Shown here piece after piece: positions 30,596-38,899 of a DNA stretch of 64,000 nucleotides. The position numbers were made by a program, and so were the translations under genes. Numbering within the stretch: the first letter of the stretch is position 1; every line of letters begins with the position of its first letter. Origin of the DNA: Streptomyces griseosporeus. GTDB taxonomy: Bacteria; Actinomycetota; Actinomycetes; Streptomycetales; Streptomycetaceae. The stretch spans positions 1 through 64,000 of the forward strand of contig NZ_BNBR01000004.1 in the NCBI RefSeq assembly GCF_014656055.1. Direction: 5' to 3'. The notes below the pieces were generated by a model that searched no databases, was not told where the DNA came from, and saw only the letters and a program-made list of their open reading frames with translations.

Positions 30596-31231
30596 ATGAC
30601 GACGAACGCCGACCACGCAGCCGGGCCCGGGCCGCGCCCGCGCCGCAGGCGGCCTGCCGGGGCCGCGGTGCTCCGGGAGGACGTGACGGAGGCGATCCGC
30701 GCGGCCGTCTTCGAGGAGCTGGCGGCGGTCGGGTACGCCCGGATGTCCATCGAGGGCATCGCGCGGCGCGCCGGGGTCGGCAAGACGGCCGTGTACCGGC
30801 GCTGGCGTTCCAAGCTGCACCTGGTGCTGGACGTGGTGTCGGCGCTCGCGGTGATGGGCCTGCCTGCGCCGGACACGGGCACCCTGGAGGGCGATCTGCG
30901 GCTGCTGTACGAGGTGACCTCGCGCGCCCTGCGCCACCCGGTGGCCTCGCAGATCATCCCCGACCTCCAGGCGGAGGCGGCCCGCAACCCGGACATCGCC
31001 GAGGCCTTGCAGAAGGCGCTGCGCGAGGGCCAGGACGGCGTCGCCAGCGGCATCGTGGCGGCGGCCCAGCGGCGCGGCGAGATCCGCGCGGACGCCGACG
31101 GGCAGCTGGCGCTGGACCTCATCTCGGGCCCGCTGTACTGGCGCTCGGTGGTGATCCGCGACCCGAAGCCGCCCAAGGGCTACCTGGACACTCTGACCCG
31201 CACGACGGCGGCGGCCCTCAAGGCGCTGTGA
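30596..31231 (+). CDS. TetR/AcrR family transcriptional regulator
   Basis: 211 residues from ATG 30596; an ATG at 30584 is also possible. A basic Arg/Pro-rich N-terminal arm precedes the TetR helix-turn-helix (TEAIRAAVFEELAAVGYARMSIEGIARRAGVGKTAVYRRW). The C-terminal ligand domain matches the TetR_C_11-like group (LLYEVTSRALRHPVASQIIPDLQAEAARNP). It is transcribed away from the TagGH genes, and the intervening repeats suggest that it controls itself and perhaps the exporter. Its stop codon lies inside the first unit of a 48-bp tandem repeat. Confidence 0.9.
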   Translation: MTTNADHAAGPGPRPRRRRPAGAAVLREDVTEAIRAAVFEELAAVGYARMSIEGIARRAGVGKTAVYRRWRSKLHLVLDVVSALAVMGLPAPDTGTLEGDLRLLYEVTSRALRHPVASQIIPDLQAEAARNPDIAEALQKALREGQDGVASGIVAAAQRRGEIRADADGQLALDLISGPLYWRSVVIRDPKPPKGYLDTLTRTTAAALKAL

Positions 31232-31377
31232 GATCCCGTGTTGAGGGCGCGGCTAGGCCCCGCCCTCAGGGCGCTGGGAGACCCCGTGCTCAGGGTGCGG
31301 TGATGCCCGGCCCTCAGGGCGCTGGGAGACCCCGTGCTCAGGGTGCGGTGATGCCCGGCCCTCAGGGCGCTGTGAGC
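31214..31377. repeat. 48-bp tandem repeat across two convergent 3' ends
   Basis: Units start at 31214 (diverged), 31262, 31310 (these two identical over 48 bp) and 31358 (partial, diverging after about 20 bases). Each unit begins GCCCTCAGGGCGCTG, whose first part is a small palindrome (CGCCCTCAGGGCG with the preceding base). The tetR stop (31229-31231) is in unit 1 and the ADP-ribosylglycohydrolase stop (31362-31364) is in the last. The array looks like expansion of a shared 3'-end or terminator segment. Confidence 0.9.
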
Positions 31378-32303
31378 CCCCGCGTGAGGGCCGCCAGGTC
31401 CGCTGCCCTCAGCACCCGGTCGCCGGACCCGGGCAGCGGCACGTGGAGCGCCTCGCGCCAGCGCTGCGGGATGCCCTGGACGCCGTACAGAGCACCGGCG
31501 AGGCCGCCCGTCACCGCCGCCACGGTGTCCGTGTCGCCGCCGCAGTCGATCGCGGCGCGTACGGCGTCCTCGTAGCCGGACGTGGTGCGCACGGCCCACA
31601 CGGCCGAGCCGAGGCAGGGCCACACGGCCCCGTTGAACTCGGTGGCCAGGTCGGGGTGCCAGTCCGGGGCGAGGACAGCGGCGTAACGCTCGCGGTGGGC
31701 GGGGCGGACGGCCGCGAGCGCGTCCGGTACGACGGCCACCGGGTCGCCGCCGGACAGGGCGACGCGCATCAGCTCGTGGTAGAGCGCGGTGCCCTCCCAG
31801 GCGGCGGCGTCGCCGTGGGTGAGGGCGGCGAGGCGGCGCCCGGCGTCCATGGTGGCGGCGCGACCGGCACGCGCGAAGTACACGGCCGAGGGCGCGGCCC
31901 GCATCAACGCCCCGTTCCCCGCCGCTCGCTGGCTGGTCTGGAAGTGCAGCGCGGCGGCCGTGTCCCAGGGATCGCCGCTGCTGAGGACCGCTTCCGTCTG
32001 GAGGCCGATGTCCTTGGGGTCGCCGGCGGCCCAGCGGCGGAACCGGTCGAAGACGTCGGCCGGGTCGAGCCCGCCGCGCTCCAGCAGCGACTCCGCCACG
32101 AGCACGGCCATCTGCGTGTCGTCCGTCGCCTCACCCGGGTCCCAGCCGCCGCCCCCGCACATCTCCCCGCCCTGCCCGGGCCGCGGGAAACGGGCGGAGA
32201 AGGCCCCCTCGGGGCCGAACTCGAAGGGGGCGCCCAGCGCGTCCCCCACGGCGGAGCCGAGGACGGCGCCGAGCGCGCGGTCGGCCGGTGTCGGGGCGGT
32301 CAT
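31362..32303 (-). CDS. ADP-ribosylglycohydrolase family protein
   Basis: 313 residues. DraG-type signatures are all present: GSAVGDALGAPFEFG near the N-terminus, the metal-binding GEATDDTQMAVLVAESLLE and the C-terminal DCGGDTDTVAAVTGGLAGALYG. These Asp and Thr residues coordinate two Mg ions. The enzyme class removes ADP-ribose from proteins or other acceptors. The ATG at 32303 is chosen because the first family motif starts 20 residues later; longer frames lack it. It is 55 bases from a divergent ankyrin gene, so both may share regulation. Streptomyces uses ADP-ribosylation in development and DNA metabolism, but the specific substrate is unknown. Confidence 0.92.
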   Translation of the reverse strand: MTAPTPADRALGAVLGSAVGDALGAPFEFGPEGAFSARFPRPGQGGEMCGGGGWDPGEATDDTQMAVLVAESLLERGGLDPADVFDRFRRWAAGDPKDIGLQTEAVLSSGDPWDTAAALHFQTSQRAAGNGALMRAAPSAVYFARAGRAATMDAGRRLAALTHGDAAAWEGTALYHELMRVALSGGDPVAVVPDALAAVRPAHRERYAAVLAPDWHPDLATEFNGAVWPCLGSAVWAVRTTSGYEDAVRAAIDCGGDTDTVAAVTGGLAGALYGVQGIPQRWREALHVPLPGSGDRVLRAADLAALTRGLTAP

Positions 32304-32358
32304 CGCAGCAGCGTAAAGGGCGCGACGGCACCGGCTCACGGCAATAACCTGGGCCGCC

Positions 32359-32772
32359 GTGAACAGACGGAAGCGGAAGAAACTGACGGCGCGGCTGGTG
32401 TGGGCGGCGCGGCTCGGGCAGACGGCGGAGGTGGACCGGCTGCTGCGAGCCGGTGCCTCGCCCGTGGCGGCCGACGGGGAGGGCAGCACGCCGCTGTACG
32501 CCGCGTCCGTGCACGGCGCGACGGACATCGTGCTGCGGCTGCTGGCGGCCGGGGCCCCGCCCGACGCCGAGAGCGGACACGGCACAGAGGGCACACCGCT
32601 GTGCGGGGCCGCCTGCTGGGGCCACACCGAAACGGTCCGGACGCTGCTCGCCCACGGCGCCGACCCCGGCCTGCGCGAGGACCACGGGATGGGGCGCTCC
32701 CCGCTGGAATGGGCCCTGACCGGGCCGTACGAGGAGACGGTCGCCGTCCTGCGCGCGGCGGGCGCGGGCTAG
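32359..32772 (+). CDS. Ankyrin repeat protein
   Basis: 137 residues from a GTG at 32359 with a basic N-terminus (NRRKRKKLTARLVWAARLG). About three and a half ankyrin repeats follow (AEVDRLLRAGASP; GSTPLYAASVHGATDIVLRLLAAGAPPDAES; GTPLCGAACWGHTETVRTLLAHGADPGL; RSPLEWALTGPYEETVAVLRAAGAG). It has no signal peptide or membrane helix, so it is probably a cytoplasmic protein-binding module. No start-proximal ribosome-binding site is obvious. It sits head to head with the ADP-ribosylglycohydrolase and converges on a glycosyltransferase gene. Confidence 0.88.
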   Translation: MNRRKRKKLTARLVWAARLGQTAEVDRLLRAGASPVAADGEGSTPLYAASVHGATDIVLRLLAAGAPPDAESGHGTEGTPLCGAACWGHTETVRTLLAHGADPGLREDHGMGRSPLEWALTGPYEETVAVLRAAGAG

Positions 32773-32780
32773 GGGGCGGG

Positions 32781-34067
32781 CTAGGAGGCTGCGGCGGTGA
32801 GCGCCGGGCGCTGGGGGGCCGGGAGGCGCGGCGCCGGGCGCGTCGCGCGCCACAGGCGGCCGTAGGACACGGCGGCGGCCGTCAGGAGCAGGGCGTTGCG
32901 CAGGAGCAGCAGGGCGGTGCCGGGCCAGGTGCCGGCCATGACCTCGTCGTAGCAGACCGGGTAGATCACGCTGCTCACGGCGCTCGCCGCCGCGACCAGC
33001 GCGGCCACCGGGCGCTGGGACGTGTGCCGCGAGGTCAGGCAGACCGCGGACAGGCCCAGCAGCCAGATCAGGTACTGCGGGCTGATCACCCGGCTGGTCA
33101 CCGTGAACAGCAGCACCGCGCTCAGCGCCGCGTCGTACGGCGTCGCCGGGGTCCGGTGGCGGGCCCGCGCGCGCCACAGCAGGAGCAGGCCGAGGCCGGC
33201 GGCCGTCAGGGCGAGGGAGGCGTCGGCGACGAGAGAGACGTACGGGCCGGTGAACTCCATCGCCCCGTAGCGGTAGCGGACGGTGCCCGGCCAGCCGGCG
33301 TGCGAGGCGAGCGAGAGCAGCGTCCCGCCCAGGGACTCGATCTGCACGCCCCGGCCGCCCTGGTTGCGCAGGAAGTCCAGGGGATGGGTGAAGCCGAGGG
33401 ACAGGGCCGTGAGGGCCGCGGCCCCCGTCGCTCCCGCCCACAGCCACGCCGACCTCGCCGCCCGTCCCGTCGGCACGCCCAGCAGGACCAGGACCGGCCA
33501 CACCTTCACCAGCGCGCCCAGGGCGGCCAGTGCCCCGCACGCGCGCGTGGAGCGCGTCAGCGCCAGCAGGGCGAGCACGGCCAGGGCGGTGACCTGGACG
33601 TCGTAGCGGGCGAAGGGCAGGTGGAGGAGGAGGGGGAGGCCGCAGATCCAGTAGGCGGCGCCGCGCAGGCTGCGGGCGGGGGCGGTGCCCGCGCGGAGCA
33701 GGGCCGCGGTGATCAGCGCGTCCGCGGCGAGGGCCAGGACGACGAAGGCACGGAAGTACGTCAGTCCCGGGAGCAGTCCCGGCGACAGCAGGATCGGGCC
33801 GGCGCCCGGCGGGTACTGCCACAGCGGGTCATGGACGGGGAAACCGCCGTCGGCCAGGACGCCGTACCAGTGCCGGTACAGACCCCACACCTCGCGGGCG
33901 ACCCCGCCGCTTCCCAGCAGTGGGCGGGAGTTGAGGGCCAGCAGCCACAGCATCAGGGCGCGGGTGGCGACCCAGGCGGCGATCAGGCGGGTGACGGGAC
34001 GGCGGCGGGTGACGGGGCGACGGCGGGTGACGGGGCGGCGGCTGCTGAAGGGGCGGCGGCGGGTCAC
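32781..34067 (-). CDS. Polytopic GT-C glycosyltransferase (GT87/DUF2029-like)
   Basis: 428 residues with about ten membrane helices. Family features are HWYGVLADGGFPVHDPLWQYPPGAGP after the first helix (with acidic residues as in polyprenol-phosphate-mannose-dependent enzymes), FARYDVQVTALAVLALL and the late SRVISPQYLIWLLGL. It likely transfers mannose or another sugar from a lipid carrier outside the membrane. The GTG at 34067 is tentative: the first 27 residues are Arg/Pro/Val/Thr repeats encoded by an 18-bp tandem repeat. The gene ends 9 bases from the convergent ankyrin gene. Confidence 0.8.
   Translation of the reverse strand: MTRRRPFSSRRPVTRRRPVTRRRPVTRLIAAWVATRALMLWLLALNSRPLLGSGGVAREVWGLYRHWYGVLADGGFPVHDPLWQYPPGAGPILLSPGLLPGLTYFRAFVVLALAADALITAALLRAGTAPARSLRGAAYWICGLPLLLHLPFARYDVQVTALAVLALLALTRSTRACGALAALGALVKVWPVLVLLGVPTGRAARSAWLWAGATGAAALTALSLGFTHPLDFLRNQGGRGVQIESLGGTLLSLASHAGWPGTVRYRYGAMEFTGPYVSLVADASLALTAAGLGLLLLWRARARHRTPATPYDAALSAVLLFTVTSRVISPQYLIWLLGLSAVCLTSRHTSQRPVAALVAAASAVSSVIYPVCYDEVMAGTWPGTALLLLRNALLLTAAAVSYGRLWRATRPAPRLPAPQRPALTAAAS
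33987..34040. repeat. 18-bp tandem repeat in the start of the GT87-like gene
   Basis: Three units of GCGGGTGACGGGNCGNCG (33987-34004, 34005-34022, 34023-34040), in frame with the minus-strand gene, encode repeats of Val-Thr-Arg-Arg-Arg-Pro at the cytoplasmic N-terminus. Copy number may vary between strains. Confidence 0.85.
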
Positions 34068-34105
34068 ACGCCGGATCGTAAGCCGGACGAAACGGGATCT
34101 ACGGC

Positions 34106-34624
34106 TTATTCGGCACGGGGTACCGCCGCGTCGGCCGTCATCGCCTCGGCCGCCGCCGTGTCCAGCGCCGCCGTGAGGTCGTCGAGGTGTTCGCGCAGGG
34201 CGCGGATCTCGTCCAGGTCGCAGCCGGTGGCGGCGACGATGCGGCGCGGGACCTGGAGGGCGCGCCCGCGCAGCGCGACGCCCTCCTCGGTCAGCCGTAC
34301 CTCCACCGAGCGTTCGTCGCGGGCGCTGCGCTCACGCCGGACGAGGCCGGCCGCCTCCAGCCGCTTCAGCAGCGGGGACAGCGTGCCGGAGTCCAGCCGC
34401 AGGTGCTCGCCGAGCTTCTTGACCGGCAGCTCGCCCCGCTCCCACAGCACCAGCATCACCAGGTACTGGGGGTAGGTGAGGCCGAGGTCCTTGAGGATCA
34501 CGCGGTAGACGCCGTTGAAGGCGCGGGACGCGGCGTGCAGCGAGAAGCAGATCTGGCGGTCCAGGCGGAGCCAGTCCTCCTCGGAGGCGGTGGCGGCAGC
34601 GGCGGCGGGATCGGTCGGGCTCAT
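34106..34624 (-). CDS. ohrR: MarR-family organic peroxide sensor OhrR
   Basis: 172 residues. LRLDRQICFSLHAASRAFNGVYR carries the reactive Cys26 characteristic of OhrR near the start of helix 1, followed by LGLTYPQYLVMLVLWE. The winged helix (VKKLGEHLRLDSGTLSPLLKRLEAAGLVRRERSARDERSVEVRLTEEG) is standard MarR. The divergent neighbour ohr confirms the role: OhrR represses ohr until its Cys is oxidised by organic hydroperoxide. ATG 34624 has GGAGG just upstream; the ATG at 34651 is not preferred because the operator palindrome lies there. Confidence 0.93.
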   Translation of the reverse strand: MSPTDPAAAAATASEEDWLRLDRQICFSLHAASRAFNGVYRVILKDLGLTYPQYLVMLVLWERGELPVKKLGEHLRLDSGTLSPLLKRLEAAGLVRRERSARDERSVEVRLTEEGVALRGRALQVPRRIVAATGCDLDEIRALREHLDDLTAALDTAAAEAMTADAAVPRAE

Positions 34625-34653
34625 GCCTCCAGGGTAGCGCTTGCCCGCCATCT

Positions 34654-34667
34654 AGTTGTGCACAACT
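34654..34667. promoter_or_regulatory. OhrR operator palindrome
   Basis: AGTTGTG/CACAACT is a perfect 14-bp palindrome, followed by TAATTGTG (34668-34675), a partial second site. It lies between divergent ohrR and ohr. The AT-rich, TTGT/ACAA pattern agrees with known OhrR sites. Confidence 0.75.
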
Positions 34668-34747
34668 TAATTGTGTGCTCTACTTGTGGTCGTGCGGCGG
34701 CCGGACCGACCGAGCCGCCGGAACACGACGAGAGGGATGGTTCAGAC

Positions 34748-35161
34748 ATGGACGCGCTCTACACCGCAGTCGCCACCGCCACCCACGGCCGCGAGGGCCG
34801 CGCCGTCAGCTCCGACGGCAAGATCGACCTCGCGCTCGGCCTGCCGGTCGAGATGGGCGGCAACGGTCAGGGCACGAACCCCGAGCAGCTCTTCGCCGCC
34901 GGTTACGCAGCCTGCTTCGGCAGCGCCCTCGGCCTCGTCGGCCGCCAGGCCAAGGTCGACGTGAGCGACGCCGCCGTCACCGCCGAGGTCGGCATCGGCA
35001 AGCAGGGCGAGGGCTTCGGGCTCTCCGTCGTGCTCCGCGTCGAGCTGCCCGACACCGTCGACGAGGCGACCGGCCGCAAGCTGGTCGAGCAGGCCCACCA
35101 GGTCTGCCCCTACTCCAACGCCACCCGCGGCAACATCGATGTCGAGCTCGTCATCGAGTAG
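34748..35161 (+). CDS. ohr: Organic hydroperoxide resistance protein Ohr
   Basis: 137 residues. This thiol peroxidase of the Ohr/OsmC fold reduces organic hydroperoxides using two cysteines: Cys56 in GYAACFGSAL and Cys120 in HQVCPYSNATRGN. Other family signatures are VSSDGKIDLALGLP and GTNPEQLFAAGYA. The ATG at 34748 has a GAGAGGG stretch ahead. It is divergent from ohrR with the palindromic operator in between, which is the classical peroxide-inducible pair. Confidence 0.96.
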   Translation: MDALYTAVATATHGREGRAVSSDGKIDLALGLPVEMGGNGQGTNPEQLFAAGYAACFGSALGLVGRQAKVDVSDAAVTAEVGIGKQGEGFGLSVVLRVELPDTVDEATGRKLVEQAHQVCPYSNATRGNIDVELVIE

Positions 35162-35164
35162 CCC

Positions 35165-36766
35165 TCAGCCCGCGACCCGCGCCAGCACCTCACCCGTCCG
35201 CGGGCTCCACGCCACCACCACCGCCTCCTCGGGCAGCCTGCGCCGCGGCGTCAGCAGCAGCCAGCGCACGTGGTACCGGCGGACGATCGCGGCCCGCCCG
35301 GCGCGGGTCGAGCCGGCGGCGAGGTAGGCGTGCACGTCGGCCATGCGCCGCCGCCGCTCCGCCTCGTCCAGCGCCGGGTCGGGCCAGGCCGGGGCGGCGA
35401 GGTCGGGGCCGTACCCGGCGAGCGCGTGGACCGCGTAGTAACCGTCGGCGATCACCACCTCGCCGGGCCGGATGTGCCGCGCGGCCCACGCGTACGACGG
35501 CCAGCGCGGCGGCTGCTCGAAGCCCACCGGGTCCAGGGAACGCGGCACCACCGCCCCGGCCTGCACGGTCAGGAACCCGGTCAGCGCCGCGCCCGCGGCC
35601 ACCGCGGCCAGCAGCCGCCGCCAGGCCCGCCACGGCCGGGGTGCCGCCAGCTCCACCGCGACCGCGCACTGCGGCGCCATCAGCGTCAGGCCCAGGACAC
35701 GGCCGTAGGTGTAGTGCCCGGAGCCCCAGCCGTACGCCACCACCAGGCAGTCCACGGCGAACATCAGCACCAGCGGATCCCGCCACGCCCACCGCCACGC
35801 CACACCCCCGGACGCCCGCCTCCCCGCCCGCCGGGCCCGCAGCCACAGCGCCGGCAGGCCGGGCAGCAGCGCCAGCCAGAAACGGTCGGCGAGATCGTCG
35901 TACAGCCGCCGGTGGATCATGTCGACACCGGTGTTCCCGGCCAGCGAGAACGCGTCGAAGTACGGCCACGCCGCCGCCGTCAGCACCGCCGCCGCGCCCG
36001 TCACCGCCCAGCGCACCGCCACCGCCCGCGACCAGCGCCGCTGCCACGCGGCGACGAAGGCGAACGCGCCCGTCGCCGCCGCGACCGACGTGATCGGGTG
36101 GACCAGCAGGATCGTGCCGTACAGGACGCCCAGCGCCCCGTATCCGGCTGCACCGCGCAGCCCGCTCGGGCCGACGTAGCGCACCGGGCGCGCGTCCCGT
36201 GCCCGCGCGGCCGTCAGTGACCAGGCCCAGAAGGTCAGCCCGATCGCGAAGGTGGACGGATAGCCGAGGTTGCCGGTCATCGACATCAGGCCCAGATAGC
36301 CGCTCCACCAGGCCCGCTCGGTGCCCCACAGCAGTGTCATCGCGCCCAGCGCCAGCACCGGCGCCCACGGCCGAGGCGTCAGCGCCCGCACGAGACGGCC
36401 GAGGCCCGCCAGCAGCACCAGCAGGTTCACCGGCCCGGCGAGCCGCACCACCTCCCAGCCGCCCAGTCCGGTCAGCCGCGCGAAGACGCCCTGCGCGACG
36501 GCGTACGGCGAGTAGTACGGGCTGCCCGCACCCGGCAGGTCCGCCGTCGGGTGACGCGGACTCAGCAGACGCGCCGTCAGCCTCTCGACAACCGCAGCGT
36601 GCTGACCGGCGTCGCAGCACAGCGGCACCCGCCAGTAGGCGAGCGTCATCACCAGCCAGAACAGGAAGCCGAAGACCTGGTACGGCGTCGGCCGCCAGGC
36701 CCGTCCGCCGCGCAGCGCCGTGGCACCGCGCGCCGGGCGGCGGACGAGGACACCGGTGACCGTCAT
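35165..36766 (-). CDS. Multi-pass membrane protein, GT-C glycosyltransferase-like
   Basis: 533 residues with about eleven hydrophobic helices and a C-terminal soluble domain of roughly 110 residues (PSYAWAARHIRPGEVVIADGYYAVHALAGYGPDL). The first long external loop holds DAGQHAAVVERLTARLLSPRHP and SPYYSPYAVAQGVFARLTG, reminiscent of GT39/GT-C enzymes and similar integral-membrane proteins. No unambiguous catalytic residues are visible. The ATG at 36766 is preferred over a TTG at 36787. It ends 4 bases from the convergent ohr stop. The position next to a decayed teichoic-type gene suggests a shared envelope-polysaccharide locus. Confidence 0.7.
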   Translation of the reverse strand: MTVTGVLVRRPARGATALRGGRAWRPTPYQVFGFLFWLVMTLAYWRVPLCCDAGQHAAVVERLTARLLSPRHPTADLPGAGSPYYSPYAVAQGVFARLTGLGGWEVVRLAGPVNLLVLLAGLGRLVRALTPRPWAPVLALGAMTLLWGTERAWWSGYLGLMSMTGNLGYPSTFAIGLTFWAWSLTAARARDARPVRYVGPSGLRGAAGYGALGVLYGTILLVHPITSVAAATGAFAFVAAWQRRWSRAVAVRWAVTGAAAVLTAAAWPYFDAFSLAGNTGVDMIHRRLYDDLADRFWLALLPGLPALWLRARRAGRRASGGVAWRWAWRDPLVLMFAVDCLVVAYGWGSGHYTYGRVLGLTLMAPQCAVAVELAAPRPWRAWRRLLAAVAAGAALTGFLTVQAGAVVPRSLDPVGFEQPPRWPSYAWAARHIRPGEVVIADGYYAVHALAGYGPDLAAPAWPDPALDEAERRRRMADVHAYLAAGSTRAGRAAIVRRYHVRWLLLTPRRRLPEEAVVVAWSPRTGEVLARVAG

Positions 36767-36947
36767 CGGGCAGCTACCACAAGGCAAGGCATTTGCCCTA
36801 TATGCCCGATCAGGTCAGCGGGCCGGCCTCACCTCACCCGATCGGGGTACGGCCGGGACGGCCGGCCGGACGCCAGGTGGGCGGACGACTGGGGGTGGGC
36901 CGCGACGGACCGGGGGACATGGGAACTCCCGTACGGATATACGACGG

Positions 36948-37847
36948 TCAGAGACGCTCGGCGACGGTCGGCGCGGCGGCCGGCCGTGGAACCGTGGCCA
37001 GCGGCGGACGCGCGAACGCCGCCGCCGCCGACGGCACCGGAGGCCGCTCGTCGAGCGGCACCACCTGTGCTTGAGCCGGGGTGCCGTGCCGCGTCTGCAC
37101 GAACACCTGGCCGGGCCGCTTCACCAGGCCCAGGTGGTCGTTGCTGACGACGTACCGGGAGCGGGCGAGCGCCGTCCAGTAGGCGGCCGGGCCCGGGGCG
37201 ATGCGGCGCGGGCCCGGCGGGACCGTGCGATGGTGCTCGGGCGCGGCGATCCACGCGGTGCGCACCTGCGGGGCCTGCGCGCGGAACGCCTGCTCCAGCG
37301 CGCCCGGGTGGCAGCCGTGGCCGCGGTCCCGGTGGGCGGCGAAGACGGCACGGTCGGCGCGCAGCGGCAGGCGCAGCTGGACGCGGTAGTGCAGCCGCAG
37401 CAGGGCGGAGCGGCCGGCCCGCGCGGCCTTCACGGCGGCCTTGGCGAGCCGCCCGGCCGCCGCCTGTGCCAGGCGCAGGAGCCGGTGGGTGCGGTGCAGG
37501 CCGAAGCGGATGAGAGCGTGCCGCAGCCGGCCGGCCGGCCGGACCGCGGCGCCCGGGGTGCGGTAGCGGCGGTAGTGGGCACGGGCCGGCGGCAGGAACT
37601 CGGTCAGCACCATCCCGGCCGCGTCGCGCTCCACCCGGCCGTCCCGGTGGGCGTGCGCGACGGCGTGGACCAGCACGTCCGGCTCGCCGGTCTCCTTCAG
37701 CCGGTCCGCGATCGCGCGCAGCGCGTGCGCGGTGAGCGTGTCGTCGCCGTACGACTGCGTCAGCACCGAGTCCAGGCATGCCGGCAGATACGCCTGGACC
37801 TGGTACGCGGGGACGATGACACTGAACCTGGGCAACGGGACATCCAT
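36948..37847 (-). pseudogene. Internally deleted GT2 / CDP-glycerol glycerophosphotransferase remnant
   Basis: An open frame of 299 codons that looks spliced from a much larger bifunctional protein. It begins as a family-2 glycosyltransferase (FSVIVPAYQVQAYLPACLDSVLTQSYGD) but jumps straight to DTLTAHALRAIADRLKETGEPDVLVH. This omits the strands that carry the nucleotide-binding and DxD residues. A second join leads to AHYRRYRTPGAA, then to the start of the CDP-glycerol polymerase half (YRVQLRLPLRADRAVFAAHRDRGHG...ARSRYVVSNDHLGLVKRPGQVFVQTRHGTP), which ends within about 30 residues. Both catalytic halves are therefore missing. The frame is intact, so a short protein could still be made. Related full genes in Streptomyces are far longer (from memory). 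Confidence 0.65.
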
Positions 37848-37935
37848 GGGTCGGCGCGGGCGTTCTGCCCGGCAACGGCCGCCGGCGCGCCCTGGTTACG
37901 CGCCCCGCGGCATCCGGGGGACCCGGGACGGACGA

Positions 37936-37962
37936 GGGGGCGGACCGCACCGGCCCGCCCCC
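37936..37962 (-). terminator. Terminator of the sugar ABC transporter operon
   Basis: Arms GGGGGCGG (37936-37943) and CCGCCCCC (37955-37962) form a strong stem 20 bases past the stop of the last permease gene on the minus strand. Confidence 0.6.
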
Positions 37963-37981
37963 AAGTCATGGCACCCGTCCG

Positions 37982-38899
37982 TTACTTGACCGCGCCCGCC
38001 ATCACGCCGGACACGAACTGCCGCTGGAACGCGAAGAACACGACCAGCGGGACCACCATCGAGATGAACGCGCCGGGCGCGAGGACGTCGACGTTGTTGC
38101 CGAACTGCCGTACCTGCGTCTGCAGCGCGACCGTGATCGGCTGGGTGCCCGATTTGGTGAACACCAGCGCGACCAGCATGTCGTTCCACACCCACAGGAA
38201 CTGGAAGATGCCCAGCGAGGCGATCGCCGGACCACCCAGCGGCATCACGACCCGGGCGAACAGCCGCAGTTCGCCCGCGCCGTCCAGACGGGCCGCCTCC
38301 AGCAGCTCGCGCGGGATCTCCGCGAAGAAGTTCCGCAGCAGGAACACCGCGAACGGCAGCCCGAAGCCGACGTGGAACAGGATCACGCCGAACACCGTGC
38401 CGAACAGGCCCAGGTTCCCGAAGAGTTCCGCGATCGGGATCAGCGCCACCTGCACCGGCACCACCAGCAGCCCGACCACCAGCAGGAACCACCAGTCCCG
38501 CCCGGGGAACTCCATCCACGCGAACGCGTAGCCCGCCAGCGAGCCGATCACCACGACCAGGATCGTCGCCGGCACCGTGATCAGCACCGTGTTGACCAGG
38601 GAGTCCTGGATGTCCGGGTTCTCCAGCAGCGACCGGTAGCTCTCGAAGGTCAGCTGCGACGGCTCGGAGAACACCGTCCACCAGCCGCTCTCACCCATGT
38701 CCTCCGGCGTGCGCAGCGACGAGATCAGCAGACCGATCGTCGGCACCAGCCAGAACAGGCCCACCACGATCAGGAACACGCGCAGCACCCCGCCGCTGAC
38801 CGCCCCCACCAGCCGCGCGCCGAGCGACCGGCGGCCCTGGACGGAGGAGGAGGCGGGCGGCGGCGCCGCCTTGGTGACACTGCCGGCGTCCGTGGTCAT
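37982..38899 (-). CDS. Carbohydrate ABC transporter permease (MalG type)
   Basis: 305 residues, six membrane helices. The N-terminus is cytoplasmic (about 40 residues). The BPD_transp_1 domain includes the EAA loop ELLEAARLDGAGELRLFARVVMPLGGPAIAS that contacts the ATPase. The start ATG at 38899 overlaps the stop of the MalF-type gene (ATGA). The ending FQRQFVSGVMAGAVK is typical of MalG-family sugar permeases. No ATPase gene is present in the operon, so a shared ATPase such as MsiK presumably powers it, as for many Streptomyces sugar importers. Confidence 0.92.
   Translation of the reverse strand: MTTDAGSVTKAAPPPASSSVQGRRSLGARLVGAVSGGVLRVFLIVVGLFWLVPTIGLLISSLRTPEDMGESGWWTVFSEPSQLTFESYRSLLENPDIQDSLVNTVLITVPATILVVVIGSLAGYAFAWMEFPGRDWWFLLVVGLLVVPVQVALIPIAELFGNLGLFGTVFGVILFHVGFGLPFAVFLLRNFFAEIPRELLEAARLDGAGELRLFARVVMPLGGPAIASLGIFQFLWVWNDMLVALVFTKSGTQPITVALQTQVRQFGNNVDVLAPGAFISMVVPLVVFFAFQRQFVSGVMAGAVK

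Noticed and set aside
31262..31357. Could the 48-bp units be a CRISPR array or integron element?
   Set aside because: Identical head-to-tail copies with no spacers, no integrase and no attachment-site pattern.
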